Shown here: positions 1-7,118 of the stretch, piece by piece | Layout: the number at the start of each line of letters is the position of its first letter | Numbering within the stretch: position 1 is the first letter of the stretch | Origin: JAFAXD01 sp963760435 | GTDB taxonomy: Bacteria > Pseudomonadota > Alphaproteobacteria > Rhizobiales > Xanthobacteraceae | DNA: 64,000 bases | Direction: 5' to 3' | Assembly: GCA_963760435.1 (NCBI GenBank) | Contig: CAVXDE010000022.1 | Span: 68,651-132,650 of the forward strand | Position numbers and translations under genes: made by a program | The notes under the pieces: model-generated | What the model was told of the DNA's origin: nothing | The model's database searches: none | The model's input: the letters and a program-made list of their open reading frames with translations, nothing else

Positions 1-2
1 CG

Positions 3-539
3 GCTCACATGGTGAACCAGGCCGTGCAGGATGATTTCGACGTCGCCGCGCTCGGCGAGCAGCCGGCCGATAACGGCGTGCTGCGCCAGCTCGGTCACTC
101 CTACGGCTTCATCTACCGTCGTATCCTGATGAGCAAACCGGTCCCGCTGATCCCGATTCTGGTCAACACCTACTATCCGCCCAATCAGCCGACCCCGAAG
201 CGCTGCCTGGAGTTCGGCCGTGCGGTGGCCCGCGCCATCAAGTCATGGAGCGGGCCGGAGCGCGTGGCGGTGGTCGCGTCCGGCGGGGTCAGCCACTTCG
301 TCGTCGATGAGGATTTCGATCGCCGGCTGCTCGACGCCATGCAGCGGCGCGACTATGGGGTGCTCGCCGGGGAGCCCGATGTGCACTTCCGGTCCGGCAC
401 GTCGGAGACCAAGAACTGGCTCGTCGTGGCCGGCATGCTGGCCGAGACCAATCTCGATATGGAGCTTCTTGATTACGTGCCTTGCTATCGGTCCGAAGCC
501 GGGACCGGCAGCGGAATGGCCTTCGCCACCTGGCAGTGA
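3..539 (+). CDS. Extradiol (class III) ring-cleavage dioxygenase, LigB-type, C-terminal part
   Basis: The reading frame is open from the left edge of the window, so the N-terminus is missing; the first ATG at position 9 is probably internal. The 178 visible residues look like the C-terminal half of the LigB superfamily (catalytic subunits of protocatechuate-type dioxygenases), which open catechol-like rings with Fe(II). Seen: a GHSYGFIYRR segment, VPLIPILVNTYYPP, the conserved GGVSHFVVDEDFD stretch with a family histidine, and a GTGSGMAFA tail. It ends 1 bp before the convergent DUF1345 gene. The substrate cannot be told from this part. Confidence 0.8.
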   Translation, partial: AHMVNQAVQDDFDVAALGEQPADNGVLRQLGHSYGFIYRRILMSKPVPLIPILVNTYYPPNQPTPKRCLEFGRAVARAIKSWSGPERVAVVASGGVSHFVVDEDFDRRLLDAMQRRDYGVLAGEPDVHFRSGTSETKNWLVVAGMLAETNLDMELLDYVPCYRSEAGTGSGMAFATWQ

Positions 540-540
540 G

Positions 541-1206
541 TTACAGTAGATTCGCGCTCAAGTTCACCGCCAGCGCCAGAATCGAAACGCTGTAGAAGAA
601 TGACAGCACGCCATGCGCCGCGACCACGCGGCGCAGCGCCGTCGAGGTCACCTGCACATCGGAGACCTGAAACGTCATCCCGACGACAAACGAAAAATAG
701 ATGAAGTCCCAATAGTTCGGATACTCGGTCTGCGGAAAGGCCAAGCCGCTGCCGCGATCGCCCGGCCCACGATAGAACCGATGCGCATAGTGGAACGCAA
801 AGATCGTCTGGATCAGCGCCCACGATAGCAACGCCGTGAGCACCCCTAACGGCACGGCGAACCATTCACGTGCGTTGGCACGCGCTGCCCCCAATTCGAG
901 CACCACAGCCGCAAGGCTGGCAATGGCGGCGGTTAGGGTCAGGACCAGGACCAGCACGCCGCCCTCGTCATATTGGTCAGCGCGGACCTGCACGCGCTTG
1001 AGATCAAAACTCTGAACGAGCAAAAACGCCAGGATCAGGTAGGACAAGGCGCCGACATCCCATCCGGCCAGGATCCGCGTCGTCAGGCGCCAGTCATGCG
1101 GCAGGAGAAGTGCGATAACGATGCCGATCCCAGCCGCTATGCACAGCCAGGGATGATAGCGAAACGCGCGGAGCGGGTTGCGACGACGGCGGGTGTTCGC
1201 TGCCAT
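541..1206 (-). CDS. DUF1345 family integral membrane protein
   Basis: A 221-residue protein with a basic N-terminus (AANTRRRR) and about five hydrophobic segments, near residues 17-35, 50-65, 82-105, 115-135 and 195-218. The segment FPQTEYPNYWDFIYFSFVVGMTFQVSD is typical of the DUF1345 family and lies in the last third. No biochemical role is established for this family. The gene is convergent with the dioxygenase and divergent from mtgA, with about 45 bp between the starts. Confidence 0.85.
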   Translation of the reverse strand: MAANTRRRRNPLRAFRYHPWLCIAAGIGIVIALLLPHDWRLTTRILAGWDVGALSYLILAFLLVQSFDLKRVQVRADQYDEGGVLVLVLTLTAAIASLAAVVLELGAARANAREWFAVPLGVLTALLSWALIQTIFAFHYAHRFYRGPGDRGSGLAFPQTEYPNYWDFIYFSFVVGMTFQVSDVQVTSTALRRVVAAHGVLSFFYSVSILALAVNLSANLL

Positions 1207-1251
1207 ACTGAGTATTAGCTCTGCAGATCGTGATGAGAGGCTACGCTAGAT

Positions 1252-1956
1252 TTGGCGACGATGGCAGTGAAACGGGGGCGCGGTATCTGGCGCTTTATCC
1301 GCCTCATCGGTCTGGCGCTCATCCTGCTGCTGCTGCTGCCGCTCGGGCTGACGCTGGTTTATGGCGTGGTTGCGCCCGTCTCCACCGTGATGCTGTGGCG
1401 GCGGGTGACTGGACAACCGGTGCAGCGAATCTGGGTTCCGCTGGGCGCGGTTTCCCCGGCGCTCATTCGGGCCCTCATCGTCGCGGAAGATGCGCGCTAT
1501 TGCCAGCACCATGGGGTCGACGTTCGTGGCGTTATCGACGCGTTTGAGGAGACCGACGACCTCCGCCGTGCGCGCGGCGGCTCCAGCATCACCCAACAGG
1601 CTGTGAAAAACCTGTTTCTGTGGCCCTCCCGCAGCTACGTGCGCAAGGTGGTCGAAGCCCCGCTGGCCGTCTGGCTCGACCTCACTCTGGGAAAACGGCG
1701 GGTTCTGGAAATTTATCTCAACGTGGTCGAATGGGGTCCTGGCGGTCAATTCGGGGTCGAGGCGGGTGCCCGCCGCGCATTCGGCAAGTCCGCAGCGGCA
1801 CTCGATCCGCGCGAGGCCTCGCTTCTGGTTACGATGCTGCCCAATCCGCATAAGCGCGATGCGCGCCGGCCCGGGCCCGGTCTCCTGCGGCTGGCCGGCA
1901 TCTACGAGCGGCGTGCTGCCGCGTGGACCAGTACGGCAGCGTGCGTGTTACGCTAG
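1252..1956 (+). CDS. mtgA: Monofunctional biosynthetic peptidoglycan transglycosylase
   Basis: A GT51-family glycosyltransferase that polymerises lipid II into glycan strands at the inner membrane. The 234 residues start with a basic stretch and one transmembrane helix (about residues 15-42), then the GT51 domain. Visible motifs are VAEDARYCQHHGVD with the catalytic glutamate, GGSSITQQAVKNL, and RRVLEIYLNVVEWGPG. There is no transpeptidase domain, and the length fits MtgA. The TTG start at 1252 follows GAGAGG at about 12 nt; ATG at 1261 is an alternative that loses three residues. In related genomes I recall mtgA close to rpmF; here about 12 kb of accessory genes separate them. Confidence 0.93.
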   Translation: MATMAVKRGRGIWRFIRLIGLALILLLLLPLGLTLVYGVVAPVSTVMLWRRVTGQPVQRIWVPLGAVSPALIRALIVAEDARYCQHHGVDVRGVIDAFEETDDLRRARGGSSITQQAVKNLFLWPSRSYVRKVVEAPLAVWLDLTLGKRRVLEIYLNVVEWGPGGQFGVEAGARRAFGKSAAALDPREASLLVTMLPNPHKRDARRPGPGLLRLAGIYERRAAAWTSTAACVLR

Positions 1957-2034
1957 CCCGATGACACCTGGCGGCACTATGGCATTTTGATCCAGGCATT
2001 TTGATTCTTGGTTCGGCGCCCAGGCTGGGAATGA

Positions 2035-2862
2035 TCACGAACCCGCGGGCGTGGGCTCTGTAACCTCTTCGGTGACCACCTTGAAGCCCGCGAGCGTACA
2101 CGGGCCAAACGAGGTCACGATAGCAACGTCGGTGGCGTCGCGCCCCCGTGCCATCAGGATACGGCCGATGCGCGGCTTGTTGTGACGGGCATCAAATGTG
2201 TACCAGCGACCTCCAAGATAGACTTCGAACCAGGCACTGAAATCCATCGGCGAATTGTCGGGGGGCACACCGATATCGCCGAGATAGCCGGTGCAGTAGC
2301 GCGCCGGAACGTTCATGCAGCGGCACAGCGTGATGGCGAGGTGGGCAAAGTCCCGGCACACGCCGCGCTGCTCGGTATGGGCATCCCATGCTGTCTTGGT
2401 GGGGCTCGCATGCTGGTAACCGAACGCGATGCGATTGTGGACATAATCGCAGATCGCCTTCACCAGCGGCCAACCCTTCGGAGTGTGCCCGAACAGGGAC
2501 CACGCCACATTCGATAGCCGATCGGTCTCGCAGTAGCGGCTGCCGAGGAGATAGATCAGGACCTCCACCGGCAACTGTTCTAGCTCATACTGCTCCGCTT
2601 GCGGGGATATAACGTCTGGCTCGCCGCTGTCCTGCAACAGGAAGTCTGTGGACATGGTCAACCGGCCTGCGGGCGCGCGGATGACGTGGCAGAAATTGCC
2701 GAAACTGTCATGATAGGTGTTGACGGGGATGGGCGGGTCGATCCGCATGCGATCCCAGGTCAAAAGATCGGCGATACGGGATGGATGAACGCTCAACGTC
2801 AGGATCATGGGCGTCGGCTGCGGGCAGTCATAGGAAATCTCGTAGCCCGCACGAATCTTCAT
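2035..2862 (-). CDS. Transglutaminase-like cysteine peptidase family protein
   Basis: A 275-residue protein with an N-terminal beta-rich region (about 1-130) and a transglutaminase-like core (about 140-250). The catalytic cysteine lies in RGVCRDFAHLAI; the histidine and aspartate expected for the triad are represented by the FSAWFEVYLGGRWYTFDARHN region. Such proteins are usually peptidases or amidases rather than cross-linkers, and they often occur beside stress genes in rhizobia. ATG at 2862 is chosen because AAGGAG precedes it by 6 nt; the frame stays open to 3159 but the upstream residues look non-coding. It is the first gene of the accessory stretch after mtgA. Confidence 0.88.
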   Translation of the reverse strand: MKIRAGYEISYDCPQPTPMILTLSVHPSRIADLLTWDRMRIDPPIPVNTYHDSFGNFCHVIRAPAGRLTMSTDFLLQDSGEPDVISPQAEQYELEQLPVEVLIYLLGSRYCETDRLSNVAWSLFGHTPKGWPLVKAICDYVHNRIAFGYQHASPTKTAWDAHTEQRGVCRDFAHLAITLCRCMNVPARYCTGYLGDIGVPPDNSPMDFSAWFEVYLGGRWYTFDARHNKPRIGRILMARGRDATDVAIVTSFGPCTLAGFKVVTEEVTEPTPAGS

Positions 2863-3191
2863 TGAAAACTCCTTAGACCCGGGTGAGCGGCGGCCCAGCC
2901 GGATATCTGCAAAGGGTGAGACGCGAAAAGGTTCCGTATGTTCCACCGGTCGCGGCAGCCGCAATCGCCTTAGGCCGGTGTCAGGATTCTCGTGCAACGC
3001 CCGTGCCACGTCCGGTTTCGGCGTCCGCCGCCGCGACGACCTTGACCGCGATCTTTGTGCTGAGATGGTCGGACTTGGCCCCGATCCACGTGCCCTGCAA
3101 CGGGGTCGCCTCGTGCGGCTCGCGCACGTGCGGCGGTGAGGACCTACACGGGCCGTCATCGGCCGCCGGTCTCTACTCGCGCAGATTTCGT
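2863..3191. other. 329-bp intergenic region, little recognisable
   Basis: It lies between two minus-strand genes. The only open segment that looks coding by composition is the short minus-strand frame listed at 2981-3127. No terminator with a T-run and no clear promoter was seen apart from the AAGGAG ribosome site of the transglutaminase gene. Confidence 0.4.
2981..3127 (-). CDS. Possible 48-residue ORF or gene remnant, unknown
   Basis: A short minus-strand frame with a GTG start at 3127 and a TGA stop at 2981-2983. It encodes residues such as TWIGAKSDHLSTKIAVKVV followed by AAADAETGRGTGVARES. The amino-acid make-up looks protein-like, unlike the arginine-rich translations of the other frames. 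The frame opens after a TAG near 3175 and has no ATG, so this may be the C-terminal remnant of a longer gene. Not recognised; low confidence. Confidence 0.22.
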   Translation of the reverse strand: MREPHEATPLQGTWIGAKSDHLSTKIAVKVVAAADAETGRGTGVARES

Positions 3192-3413
3192 CTAACGGAA
3201 AAACTTGATCGTGATCTCCGCGGGAATTTTATCGATTGCTCGCTGAATTTCTTCAGCCGCGTTGGCTAGCTTGTTGGTGTCGATATTGATTCCTATGTCA
3301 CAGCCTGGGCACGTCATGTGTTCGCTGGTTTTTAGCCGCCCAATTGATTGTTGGAGATCATGCCCGCAATTTGGACACTGAAAACTGATTTCATTCAGAT
3401 CAATGTCAGCCAT
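3192..3413 (-). CDS. Small zinc-ribbon protein, unknown function
   Basis: 73 residues. The N-terminal half has two CxxC pairs, FQCPNCGH and MTCPGCD, spaced as in a zinc ribbon, followed by a helical tail ending EITIKFFR. Proteins of this layout are annotated as conserved hypotheticals in rhizobia; no function is known to me. It is monocistronic, with an A+T-rich gap of about 240 bp upstream that separates it from the CsbD-like gene on the other strand. Confidence 0.65.
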   Translation of the reverse strand: MADIDLNEISFQCPNCGHDLQQSIGRLKTSEHMTCPGCDIGINIDTNKLANAAEEIQRAIDKIPAEITIKFFR

Positions 3414-3650
3414 CTAAGGAATGCTTCCCATATTTGCGTTTCAACCTTCACAAAAAACTCCAGCCCCCTCAGCAAATGAAGGTCAGTTAGCGTCCTTAAC
3501 ACTTTCGCTTTAGAATAGATAGTGATCAACCGGACTCGCGGAGTATATTTGATAGATGTAATTGTTTTCCTGCGATCCGATCCTATCTAAATAAGGTAGT
3601 TTGGATGATGACCATTCAAATGATAATTAGAGCTTTTTTGGGAGACATAA

Positions 3651-3881
3651 ATGACCAACGCAGCGCCAAGTTCAGCCGCCGCAAAGCCGGAGAATGCGGC
3701 CGAGACGAGGAAAATCGTACTCAAGGAGATCGGCGCCAAGTGGGGCAAGTTCTCCGAACAGGATCTGTCGGCGTTGAAGAACAGGGATGACGTCGTGACG
3801 CAGATCGTGGCCAAGTACGGCCTCGAAAAGCAGCAGGTTCAAAGCGACGTCGACAGTCTGATGAAAGGCCGCCACATTTGA
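3651..3881 (+). CDS. CsbD-like stress-response protein
   Basis: 76 residues. After a flexible Ala/Pro-rich N-terminus, residues 20-70 follow the CsbD pattern: an IGAKWGKFSEQDLSAL segment, then a helix with IVAKYGLEKQQVQSDVDSL. CsbD-family proteins are abundant small cytosolic proteins induced by general stress; their mechanism is unknown. The start has GGGAG 6 nt upstream. A strong terminator-like hairpin follows at 3900-3928. The A+T-rich region upstream (3530-3650) probably holds the promoter, but I cannot assign boxes. Confidence 0.75.
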   Translation: MTNAAPSSAAAKPENAAETRKIVLKEIGAKWGKFSEQDLSALKNRDDVVTQIVAKYGLEKQQVQSDVDSLMKGRHI

Positions 3882-3899
3882 CGCGGGCCTAATTCATAC

Positions 3900-3928
3900 A
3901 CCGAGGCTGCCCCTCGAGCAGCCTCGGT
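3900..3928 (+). terminator. Terminator-like hairpin after the CsbD-like gene
   Basis: Perfect 11-bp inverted repeat ACCGAGGCTGC / GCAGCCTCGGT with a 7-nt loop, 19 bp after the stop codon. No T-run follows, so it may be a weak terminator or an mRNA-stabilising 3' end. Confidence 0.6.
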
Positions 3929-4101
3929 GATCTGTCGCTCAAGACATCAGTCATATCGCCGACCGAATCGTCATAAGACATGAATATTTGATTGCGAGAC
4001 CAGGCCAGAGCCGTCGATTCCTAGCGTCGCCGACTACGCGTAGGAGTACCGCTCACGTGAGGCAAAAGTCGGTCGGTGCCGCGCCACCATGGCGCTCATA
4101 C

Positions 4102-4347
4102 TCAATGCTTTTGCACAAGTTCATAAAAATCTTGAAGTTGAGGCACTATGCGCTCAAGAGCCATCTCACACTCATACTTGCCGGATGTTCCCGGTTTGTA
4201 GGCTGCCACTGTCCAGTTTGCTTCGCTCCCTGGACATTTCCAAGCGATTATAGAAATACCAACTGCCCCTTCGCAGCTCTCCGACGTTTGTAGTTCCCGC
4301 AACACGAGACGTTCAATCTCGCTCCGGCTTTTTGGGGATCTTTCCAT
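4102..4347 (-). CDS. Conserved hypothetical protein, 81 aa
   Basis: 81 residues, with a helical N-terminus (RSEIERLVLRELQ), a beta-strand region with GAVGISIIAW and NWTVAAYKPG, and a C-terminal helix EMALERIVPQLQDFYEL. The layout resembles small conserved hypothetical proteins of Bradyrhizobium that I cannot assign to a function. AGGTG lies 5 nt before the ATG. It sits alone among other short accessory genes. Confidence 0.6.
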   Translation of the reverse strand: MERSPKSRSEIERLVLRELQTSESCEGAVGISIIAWKCPGSEANWTVAAYKPGTSGKYECEMALERIVPQLQDFYELVQKH

Positions 4348-4660
4348 CGCACCTAGCCCGTCCTCTCTTCGAGAGACGCTTATCGTCCAACTTAGGCATC
4401 GATGACAACTGGGGTGCGATCGCAGACAATCAAGACCTCAGTGAATGCCAACAGTTTTCGATGCCACCGACGATTTTGCGGCGGTGTTGATGTCGCGTAG
4501 CGTGGGCCAAAGGGCTACGCTGAAAGCTGGCAACCAGAGATAATTGCGCCAGTCCGCGTTGATTTGCCCGGTACGGCGATAAAGCTGCAGCTACCGACCT
4601 ATTTTGATATGAGCAATATTGAACAGATTCATTCAGACTGCGGGTGTACTTGAAATCGAG
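4348..4660. other. 313-bp region without a convincing gene
   Basis: Several short frames overlap here on both strands, but none has both a ribosome site and protein-like composition. It probably contains the promoter regions of the flanking divergent genes (minus-strand gene ending at 4102, plus-strand gene from 4661). Confidence 0.35.
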
Positions 4661-4846
4661 ATGGAGAACGCAACCTTGATCAAGTCGCCGCGACGTAACG
4701 AAGAACGTCCGACTGAGGACGAAATTGCGCGCGCTCATCTCGGCGACCGTGGGATTCCGGGCGAGCCGTTTCCCATCAAGGAAATGACGCCCGAACGCAA
4801 GAAGAAAACACCCCTGTACGGATTGGACCCTGGGCACACGGCGTGA
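4661..4846 (+). CDS. Hypothetical protein, 61 aa
   Basis: A short, charged, probably disordered protein: KSPRRNEERPTEDEIARAH, then LGDRGIPGEPFPIKEMTPE and RKKKTPLYGLDPGHTA. No domain is recognised. ATG at 4661 is chosen over the in-frame TTG at 4619, but neither has a good ribosome site. It overlaps nothing convincing and is followed 65 bp later by the zinc-ribbon gene. Confidence 0.4.
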   Translation: MENATLIKSPRRNEERPTEDEIARAHLGDRGIPGEPFPIKEMTPERKKKTPLYGLDPGHTA

Positions 4847-4911
4847 TCGCCGTGATCTTTCCGACCCGCAACGGGATCCGACAAACATCCGCGCCGTACG
4901 CAAGGGCCTTT

Positions 4912-5145
4912 ATGATCAATAACTCAAACGAATCGCAGCCCAGCCGAGCCAGCGACAGCCGCATTCCCGCGCCAAGCCCGATCGAGAGCATCCCAGCGAC
5001 GAGGATGCGGTGTCCAAATTGCGATCTCCCAGCAATCGCCCCAGTGGTGTCGACGTATCTTCGGGACTGTATCGTCGACAACGATTGGGTGTGCACCGCT
5101 TGCGGCTTTGAGTGGAGCAGCAGCTTTAATGGGCTGGTGGTTTAA
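4912..5145 (+). CDS. Small zinc-ribbon protein, 77 aa
   Basis: The C-terminal half carries two CxxC pairs, MRCPNCDLP and WVCTACGFEW, separated by 28 residues, which suggests one zinc site. The N-terminal 30 residues are polar and low in complexity. The start at 4912 is preceded by AAGGG at 6 nt; an in-frame ATG at 4843 would add 23 residues but lacks a ribosome site. Function unknown. It is followed closely by another small gene on the same strand. Confidence 0.6.
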   Translation: MINNSNESQPSRASDSRIPAPSPIESIPATRMRCPNCDLPAIAPVVSTYLRDCIVDNDWVCTACGFEWSSSFNGLVV

Positions 5146-5176
5146 GCCCGCGAACCTCAAAACGGAGCAATTTCAA

Positions 5177-5440
5177 GTGGCAACACGCGAGAGGATCAAA
5201 TCGCCGCCCATTAGTCCTACCGAGGCGGAGCCTGCGGCGGAGTTCTTTTCCCAGCGGAAACGGCCGGAATCCGGCCGATTTCGGCTTCTGGTAGATAGGC
5301 AATTGAAAGGGTCCTATACCACATCAGAAGCCGCGGAAGCGGCGGGGCTGGCAATAAAGGAAGGGTACCCAATTGTTCAGGTGACGGTCTACGACGCAGT
5401 CGACGGGATCAACAAAGCCATCGAGCTGTCAAAAATCTAG
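5177..5440 (+). CDS. Hypothetical protein, 87 aa
   Basis: The N-terminal third is disordered; the C-terminal part has GRFRLLVDRQLKGSYTTSEA, then AEAAGLAIKEGYPIVQVTVYD and a short helix. This pattern (a beta-strand pair with a helix, ending in a strand VQVTVYDA) is seen in small conserved proteins of rhizobia without a known role. GTG at 5177 has GGAG about 9 nt upstream; the longer frame from 5108 would overlap the preceding gene. Confidence 0.5.
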   Translation: MATRERIKSPPISPTEAEPAAEFFSQRKRPESGRFRLLVDRQLKGSYTTSEAAEAAGLAIKEGYPIVQVTVYDAVDGINKAIELSKI

Positions 5441-5813
5441 CGGGCGATCTTCGCGTCCGGTGACTTTTCGCAACAATGCCGAATAGTTCTATGATCCACC
5501 TCGACAAGGCCGTAACGACCTTTTCAAGATACGCGATAACGCGCAACCATCCGCTCCCCTGTTCGTCATCCTGGGACCAAGTACATAAATTTCTGGTCTC
5601 GCCATTGTTTCTTTACACTCAGCGTCCCACATAATAACTGACGGCAAGCGGTGGCTTGTCCGAGAGCTGCCCAAAAATCGGCGACGTACCGAAGTCACCG
5701 TTTCATACAGCGGCAACCCCGATGCCATCGGCAGGCGCAAAGATACTCCAATAAAGTTGCATTCGCACGCCGGACCGGCTTGGCCGATGATCGGCGCGCA
5801 CCGGAGCGCCACA
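5441..5813. other. 373-bp region with an open frame but no start codon
   Basis: From 5589 onward the plus-strand frame of the next gene is open without a stop. It reads SASHIITDGKRWLVRELPKN and on to the ATG at 5814, but contains no ATG or GTG until close to that start. The minus-strand frame over the same bases looks non-coding. This could be a 5'-truncated gene or chance. Confidence 0.35.
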
Positions 5814-6002
5814 ATGACCGTTCCCCACTACATCGGTGAAAACGAATCCCACATGCGCGGCATCCATTGCGGGTGGTACGCAATTGAGGACGACGGCGAC
5901 CTCTCCTCTGGACCTTTCTCCAATCGCGAGAAATGCGTCAGGAGAATCACACAGCCGACGAACGTAACCGGGGCGTCCAAATTGCAACGATTACTGAACT
6001 AA
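5814..6002 (+). CDS. Conserved hypothetical protein, 62 aa
   Basis: A short protein with the central motif GIHCGWYAIEDDGDLSSGPF followed by SNREKCVRRITQP. This arrangement resembles small conserved proteins of Bradyrhizobium relatives (an aromatic/acidic strand pair and a Cys-containing helix); the function is unknown. ATG at 5814 has GGAG 8 nt upstream. The same frame is open upstream to 5589, so a longer ancestral protein is possible. Confidence 0.55.
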   Translation: MTVPHYIGENESHMRGIHCGWYAIEDDGDLSSGPFSNREKCVRRITQPTNVTGASKLQRLLN

Positions 6003-6079
6003 AACACCTCGCTGACGACACCCGGCGCTGGGGCGGCGGCGCGAGGTCCAACCAATCCCGTCCCCTGAGGATAAACGTC

Positions 6080-6598
6080 ATGAATGAGACCACTACGAAC
6101 GCCACGACACCGAAAACAGAAAAACGTATGGGTGACCCTTCAAAGCGGGTGGCTGACCCTTTTGAACTGTCGAGGGCTACGATGTCTAAGTTCGAGATGC
6201 CGAAAATCGAAGTGCCGGCGGAGCTTCGCGAGATGACCGACAAGGGCATCGCACACGCAAAGGACGCCTGCACGAAAGCGAAGGTGGCCAGCGACGAAGC
6301 GGTTGATCTGCTCAAAAACGCCTATGCGAACGTTGCCAAGGGCGCGACGGACTACAATCTCAAGGTTATCGATGTTGTCCGTACCAACACGCGCGCCGCG
6401 TTTGACTACGTCAATGAGCTGTTGGGTGTGAAGTCCCCGTCGGAGCTTGTCGAACTGTCGACCGCGCATATGCGCAAGCAATTCGATACCGTATCGGCGC
6501 AGACCAAGGAGCTATCCGCGCTGGCCCAGAAGGCAGCCGCCGATGCTGCCGAGCCCATCAAGACAGGTGTGTCCAAGGTATTCAATAAGGCCCCGTGA
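6080..6598 (+). CDS. Phasin family protein
   Basis: A 172-residue, strongly helical protein of the phasin type, which coats polyhydroxyalkanoate granules and is often a general stress protein in rhizobia. Residues 1-50 are polar; residues 50-165 form long amphipathic helices, including DACTKAKVASDEAVDLLKN, YNLKVIDVVRTNTRAAFDYV and a tail ALAQKAAADAAEPIKTGVSK. ATG at 6080 follows TGAGGA by about 10 nt; the frame is open further upstream. groES begins 73 bp downstream, so phasin and chaperonin may be co-expressed. The window also holds phaR, phaA and phaB, which supports the granule role. Confidence 0.85.
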   Translation: MNETTTNATTPKTEKRMGDPSKRVADPFELSRATMSKFEMPKIEVPAELREMTDKGIAHAKDACTKAKVASDEAVDLLKNAYANVAKGATDYNLKVIDVVRTNTRAAFDYVNELLGVKSPSELVELSTAHMRKQFDTVSAQTKELSALAQKAAADAAEPIKTGVSKVFNKAP

Positions 6599-6634
6599 CC
6601 GCGATCGAACCGACGAAGACCTTCAATAGATAGA

Positions 6635-6655
6635 TTCGTCAGACTATTTGACGAA
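6635..6655 (+). promoter_or_regulatory. Inverted repeat just upstream of groES
   Basis: Perfect 7-bp arms TTCGTCA / TGACGAA around a 7-nt spacer, ending 6 bp before the GGAGGAGG ribosome site of groES. It is not the CIRCE element (TTAGCACTC-N9-GAGTGCTAA). It could be an operator or a 5'-UTR hairpin. The role is inferred from position only. Confidence 0.4.
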
Positions 6656-6671
6656 ACGTAGGAGGAGGCCA

Positions 6672-6986
6672 ATGAAATTCCGACCGCTTCACGACCGCGT
6701 TGTCATCGAGCGAATTGATGCCGAGGCGAAGAGCGCCGGTGGCATCATCATTCCCGATACCGCCAAGGAGAAACCGCAGCAGGGCAAGGTGATCGCCGTT
6801 GGACCCGGCGGCCGCGACGAGAGCGGCAAGCTGATCCCGATCGACGTCCAGGTCGGCGACCGAATCCTGTTCGGCAAATGGTCGGGCACCGAGGTCAAGA
6901 TCGATGGACGCGAATACCTCATCATGAACGAGAATGACATCATGGGCGTGCTTGTCGAGGCCGAGGCCAAGAAGAAGGCCGCCTGA
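6672..6986 (+). CDS. groES: Co-chaperonin GroES
   Basis: 104 residues, the full length of the family. It forms the heptameric lid of the GroEL chaperonin in the cytosol. Seen: MKFRPLHDRVVIERI at the N-terminus, the mobile-loop region KSAGGIIIPDTAKEKPQQG, VGDRILFGKWSGTEVKIDG and the C-terminal ILGV-like strand (IMGVLVE). GGAGGAGG lies just before the ATG. It precedes groEL by 132 bp and follows the phasin gene. Alphaproteobacteria often carry several groESL copies; this one lies in a stress-gene cluster. Confidence 0.97.
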   Translation: MKFRPLHDRVVIERIDAEAKSAGGIIIPDTAKEKPQQGKVIAVGPGGRDESGKLIPIDVQVGDRILFGKWSGTEVKIDGREYLIMNENDIMGVLVEAEAKKKAA

Positions 6987-7118
6987 TTACGCGCTCCAGG
7001 TTCTCGTTCTGAGGAGACTGAGAAACGGGCCACGTGGAAGGCCAAGAAAACCTGAGATCAATAATTCTCATCGTTGCGGCTCTCCGCAAGACGAGATCGA
7101 ACAAAAAGGAATGCTGAG

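Noticed and set aside
6600..6671. CIRCE element before groES
   Set aside because: The inverted repeat present does not match the CIRCE sequence.
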